Source of the DNA: an uncultured Clostridia bacterium
Lineage (GTDB): Bacteria; Bacillota; Clostridia; Christensenellales; CAG-138
Assembly: GCA_937915925.1 (NCBI GenBank)
Contig: CALGGM010000031.1
Span: 1 to 6,577, forward strand
Direction of reading: 5' to 3'
Length of the DNA stretch: 6,577 nt
This document shows, in pieces, positions 5,172-6,577 of the stretch. Every line of letters starts with the position of its first letter. Positions within the stretch are counted from its first letter, which is position 1. The notes below the pieces were generated by a model. That model was not told the origin of the DNA. It saw nothing but the letters and a program-made list of their open reading frames with translations, and did not search any database. A program made the translations under genes and the position numbers.

Positions 5172-5262
5172 TTTCAAAACCTCCTGTGATAAAATAATGG
5201 TGCGGCTAACCGCAAAAAGAAATACTCCTTTCCGATAGCCGCACTGTTTTCTCCTTTTACCG
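5172..5262 (-). promoter_or_regulatory. tnpV leader with hairpin and two possible leader peptides
   Basis: A perfect 9-bp inverted repeat (GTGCGGCTA at 5200-5208, TAGCCGCAC at 5236-5244) is followed on the minus strand by a T-rich run. AAAAGGAG (5251-5258) lies six bases before a GTG at 5244 that opens a 12-residue frame (MRLSERSISFCG) stopping with TAG at 5206-5208, so the tiny ORF starts in one arm and stops in the other. A second site, AAAGGAG (5225-5231), precedes a TTG at 5215 whose 13-codon frame stops two bases before the tnpV ATG. Ribosome movement over this hairpin could control tnpV, as in attenuation; this is inferred from layout only. No clear promoter is seen upstream. Confidence 0.45.
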
Positions 5263-5279
5263 CAGGAAGATCATTTCGC

Positions 5280-5405
5280 AGCTATTCTGTAGTAGTGGTT
5301 TGAAACCACCCTTTACAGAATACAGCTGAATTCGCGTTCTTCGCGACGGAGCTATACTAAAGTATGCGACCGAGCGAAAACGCGGATAGTTTGCGGCGAA
5401 CTATC
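5280..5405. repeat. dyad-rich segment, candidate right end of the element
   Basis: Three nested or consecutive dyads lie between tnpV and the aquaporin terminators. ATTCTGTA (5284-5291) pairs with TACAGAAT (5314-5321), enclosing GTGGTT/AACCAC (5295-5300/5304-5309). GCGTT-C-TTCGC pairs with GCGAAAACGC (about 5334-5344 and 5374-5383) apart from one extra base, enclosing ATACT-AA-AGTAT. GATAGTTTG pairs with CGAACTATC (5385-5405, one G-T). Serine-recombinase elements end in short imperfect inverted repeats, and the gene content changes from mobile to housekeeping across this segment, so it may include the element end. No core dinucleotide can be fixed. Confidence 0.4.
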
Positions 5406-5406
5406 A

Positions 5407-5435
5407 ATCAAAGAAAGGGCTTTTTAGCCCTTTTT
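5407..5435. terminator. bidirectional intrinsic terminator
   Basis: AAAGGGCT (5414-5421) pairs perfectly with AGCCCTTT (5426-5433) around TTTT. The plus strand continues TT after the stem; the minus strand ends its stem in TTT and continues CTTTG. It lies about 100 bases past the aquaporin stop and may back up the nearer hairpin at 5499-5522 or insulate the chromosome from the element. Confidence 0.7.
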
Positions 5436-5498
5436 ACATACCGGTATTCTTTATTATGGATTCGCCGCAAATGGTCTGACCCCTTTTTCGACAGTCTG

Positions 5499-5522
5499 AA
5501 AGCACGGCCGAAACCGTGCTTT
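5499..5522 (-). terminator. terminator-like hairpin after the aquaporin gene
   Basis: AAAGCACGG (5499-5507) and CCGTGCTTT (5514-5522) form a perfect 9-bp stem around CCGAAA, 13 bases beyond the aquaporin stop. The U-tract on the minus strand is short (the TTT of the stem, then CAG), so termination may be weak without the second hairpin at 5414-5433. Confidence 0.65.
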
Positions 5523-5535
5523 GCGTTCGCTTACC

Positions 5536-6210
5536 TTACGCCTTCTTGCCGTTCAAAAGCTTCCACAGCAGCGCTGCGAGGATACCGCCGACCATCGGGC
5601 CGACGAGGAAGATCCAGTATTCCGCCAGCGCGCTGCCGCCTGCGATCGCATCCATCAGCGCCGGACCGAACGAACGCGCCGGGTTGACGCTGGTGCCGGT
5701 CAAAAAGATGCCGAGGAAGTGTACAAGCGCGAGGGAGCCGCCGATGACGAGCCCCGCGACCTTGCCGTTTTCGGGCTTGCTCGTTGCGCCGAGCACTGCC
5801 AGCACGAAGATGCAGGTCAGGACGACTTCGACGAGGATCGCCAGCCAGGGATTGCCGCCGACGCCTGCCGCGCTGTTCGTTGCAAGCTTTTCGAAATGGC
5901 AGCCGTTGAACACGCCGAGCACCGCAGCGCCCGCCGTTGCGCCTGCAAACTGCGCGATGACATAGCCGATGAAATCTTTGGTGCTCATTCTTCCGCTCAT
6001 GAGGACGCCCAGGGAAACTGCCGGGTTGACGTGACAGCCGGAGACATTTCCGATGCTGTAGGCACAGGCGATAATCGCCAGGCCGAAAGCCAGCGCTGTC
6101 AGAATGTAACCGCTACCTGCAGCTGCGTCACAGCCAACCAACATGGCAGTTCCACAACCGAACGTAACCAGAACGGCAGTACCGATGAATTCTGCAATAT
6201 ACTTTTTCAT
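5536..6210 (-). CDS. AqpZ-like aquaporin (MIP family water channel)
   Basis: A 224-residue inner-membrane channel of the major intrinsic protein family, the usual length, with six hydrophobic segments and both half-helix NPA boxes: HVNPAVSLG (NPA 62-64) and TSVNPARSFGPAL (NPA 176-178, followed by Arg179). The selectivity-filter positions aligned with E. coli AqpZ read Phe42, His164, Thr173 and Arg179, and the second box is NPARS rather than the NPARD of glycerol facilitators; both favour water over glycerol. Substrate is otherwise inferred. The start is the ATG at 6210 (MKKYIAEFIGT); AGGAGG lies at 6222-6227, eleven bases away, and an in-frame TTG two codons earlier is possible. It has its own near-consensus promoter (6252-6281) and terminators, and is divergent from the thioesterase gene. 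Its G+C-rich codon use looks chromosomal rather than mobile. Confidence 0.95.
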   Translation of the reverse strand: MKKYIAEFIGTAVLVTFGCGTAMLVGCDAAAGSGYILTALAFGLAIIACAYSIGNVSGCHVNPAVSLGVLMSGRMSTKDFIGYVIAQFAGATAGAAVLGVFNGCHFEKLATNSAAGVGGNPWLAILVEVVLTCIFVLAVLGATSKPENGKVAGLVIGGSLALVHFLGIFLTGTSVNPARSFGPALMDAIAGGSALAEYWIFLVGPMVGGILAALLWKLLNGKKA

Positions 6211-6251
6211 AATCAATAGCACCTCCTTAAAAATAGTTTTATTGTCTAACA

Positions 6252-6281
6252 ATTATACTGTTCTATGATATAGAGTGTCAA
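6252..6281 (-). promoter_or_regulatory. sigma-70-type promoter of the aquaporin gene
   Basis: On the minus strand TTGACA (plus 6276-6281) and TATAAT (plus 6252-6257) are both perfect consensus hexamers, separated by 18 bp, about 40 bases upstream of the start codon. By sequence it should be a strong housekeeping promoter. Confidence 0.85.
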
Positions 6282-6295
6282 GTTCTTTCTTGGCA

Positions 6296-6309
6296 TACAG
6301 AATTCTGTA
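6296..6309. promoter_or_regulatory. 14-bp perfect palindrome, possible operator
   Basis: TACAGAATTCTGTA is self-complementary throughout and lies 14 bp upstream of the aquaporin -35 box and 35 bp upstream of the thioesterase -35 box. A partial copy of the right half, ATTCCTGTA, follows at 6322-6330. Position between divergent promoters suggests a regulator site acting on one or both genes. Confidence 0.45.
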
Positions 6310-6344
6310 CCTGTCAGACGAATTCCTGTATTGATCTTACAATG

Positions 6345-6373
6345 TTTACGGATGGGGGTTCTTCGTCTATAAT
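6345..6373 (+). promoter_or_regulatory. promoter of the thioesterase gene
   Basis: A perfect TATAAT (6368-6373) is preceded, with 17-bp spacing, by TTTACG (6345-6350), four of six matches to TTGACA. It lies about 50 bases upstream of the start codon, with AGGAGG between. Confidence 0.7.
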
Positions 6374-6424
6374 GAAGACAAGCAAGAAGGATTGTTATTG
6401 CATTTTTACAGGAGGATATGATTT

Positions 6425-6577
6425 ATGAAGAAAGCAACCATTGAGCACAGAGTTACGATGGCTGAACTGGACGGCATGAGAGCTGTCTATCACACCAATT
6501 TCATTAAGTGGTTCGATCTGGCAAGGACAAAGCTGTTCCGGGAAGCCGGTGTCCAGATGGAAAAGTGGGAAGAAGGC
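6425..6577 (+). CDS. acyl-CoA thioesterase, hotdog fold (YbgC/FadM-like), 5' part
   Basis: The first 51 codons of a gene that leaves the right edge. HRVTMAELDGMRAVYHTNF followed by KWFDLARTKLFREAG fits the start of 4-hydroxybenzoyl-CoA thioesterase-type hotdog proteins (pattern Y.ETD..GVVYH.NY...FE.AR...LR..G), which hydrolyse acyl-CoA or acyl-carrier-protein thioesters. The conserved Asp of the catalytic loop is present (Asp15), and Tyr22-His23 and Asn25 match; the residue usually Gly after it is Arg18, a small departure. The start is the ATG at 6425, with AGGAGG at 6410-6415 nine bases away; an ATG at 6418 is out of frame and closes after eight codons. It has its own promoter and is divergent from the aquaporin gene. 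The substrate cannot be told from this fragment. Confidence 0.85.
   Translation, partial: MKKATIEHRVTMAELDGMRAVYHTNFIKWFDLARTKLFREAGVQMEKWEEG

Noticed and set aside
5521..6219. 232-codon plus-strand frame opposite the aquaporin gene
   Set aside because: A shadow of the G+C-rich aquaporin codons; the minus-strand frame has the NPA motifs, promoter and ribosome-binding site.
5284..6303. TACAGAAT shared by 5314-5321 and 6296-6303 as an attL/attR pair around the aquaporin gene
   Set aside because: Only eight bases are shared, both copies are parts of unrelated palindromes, and the aquaporin gene has chromosomal-type promoter and terminators.

Overview
The window looks like a low-cargo integrative mobilizable element of a Gram-positive anaerobe, most likely a gut Clostridia (Oscillospiraceae/Lachnospiraceae type), next to ordinary chromosome. 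The reasons are strong AGGAGG/AAAGGAG ribosome-binding sites before almost every gene, the trio TnpV, TnpW and a TnpX-type large serine recombinase known from Tn4451-class clostridial elements, and a MobA/MobL relaxase. Taxonomy is an inference; no rRNA or tRNA gene is present.

Left part, mobilisation module (1-1251, minus strand). A relaxase gene runs off the left edge (N-terminal 251 residues present, with Tyr25 and the NPHAH metal-binding motif). Upstream of it are about 200 bp of back-to-back hairpins ending in a 10-bp inverted repeat and the sequence TAAGTGCGCCCT, an RSF1010/MOBQ-type nic region: this is the likely oriT. A terminator and a 64-residue helical protein follow. From 1252 to 1666 there is no convincing gene, but there are several dyads, including two copies of one palindrome 42 bp apart.

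Middle part, recombination module (1667-5171, minus strand). A terminator, the 606-residue serine recombinase, and tnpW overlapping it by ATGA form one operon. Its leader (about 3724-4067) carries two intrinsic terminators and short ORFs, which suggests control by attenuation or antitermination. A gene-poor stretch (4068-4744) holds hairpins, a perfect 16-bp direct repeat 315 bp apart, two adjoining palindromes and a short ORF interrupted by an amber codon. tnpV (4800-5171) has its own terminator and a leader with two possible tiny peptides and a hairpin that exactly spans one of them.

Right part, probable chromosome (about 5330-6577). Terminators, an AqpZ-like aquaporin on the minus strand with a near-consensus promoter, a 14-bp perfect palindrome in the divergent intergenic region, and the start of a hotdog-fold acyl-CoA thioesterase on the plus strand. 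The element's right end should lie between tnpV and the aquaporin gene (about 5190-5530); its left end is outside the window.

Working together: the recombinase would excise and integrate the element, TnpV/TnpW would accompany or modulate it, and the relaxase would nick at oriT so that a co-resident conjugative system can transfer the excised circle. No type IV secretion, resistance or other cargo gene is visible in the window.
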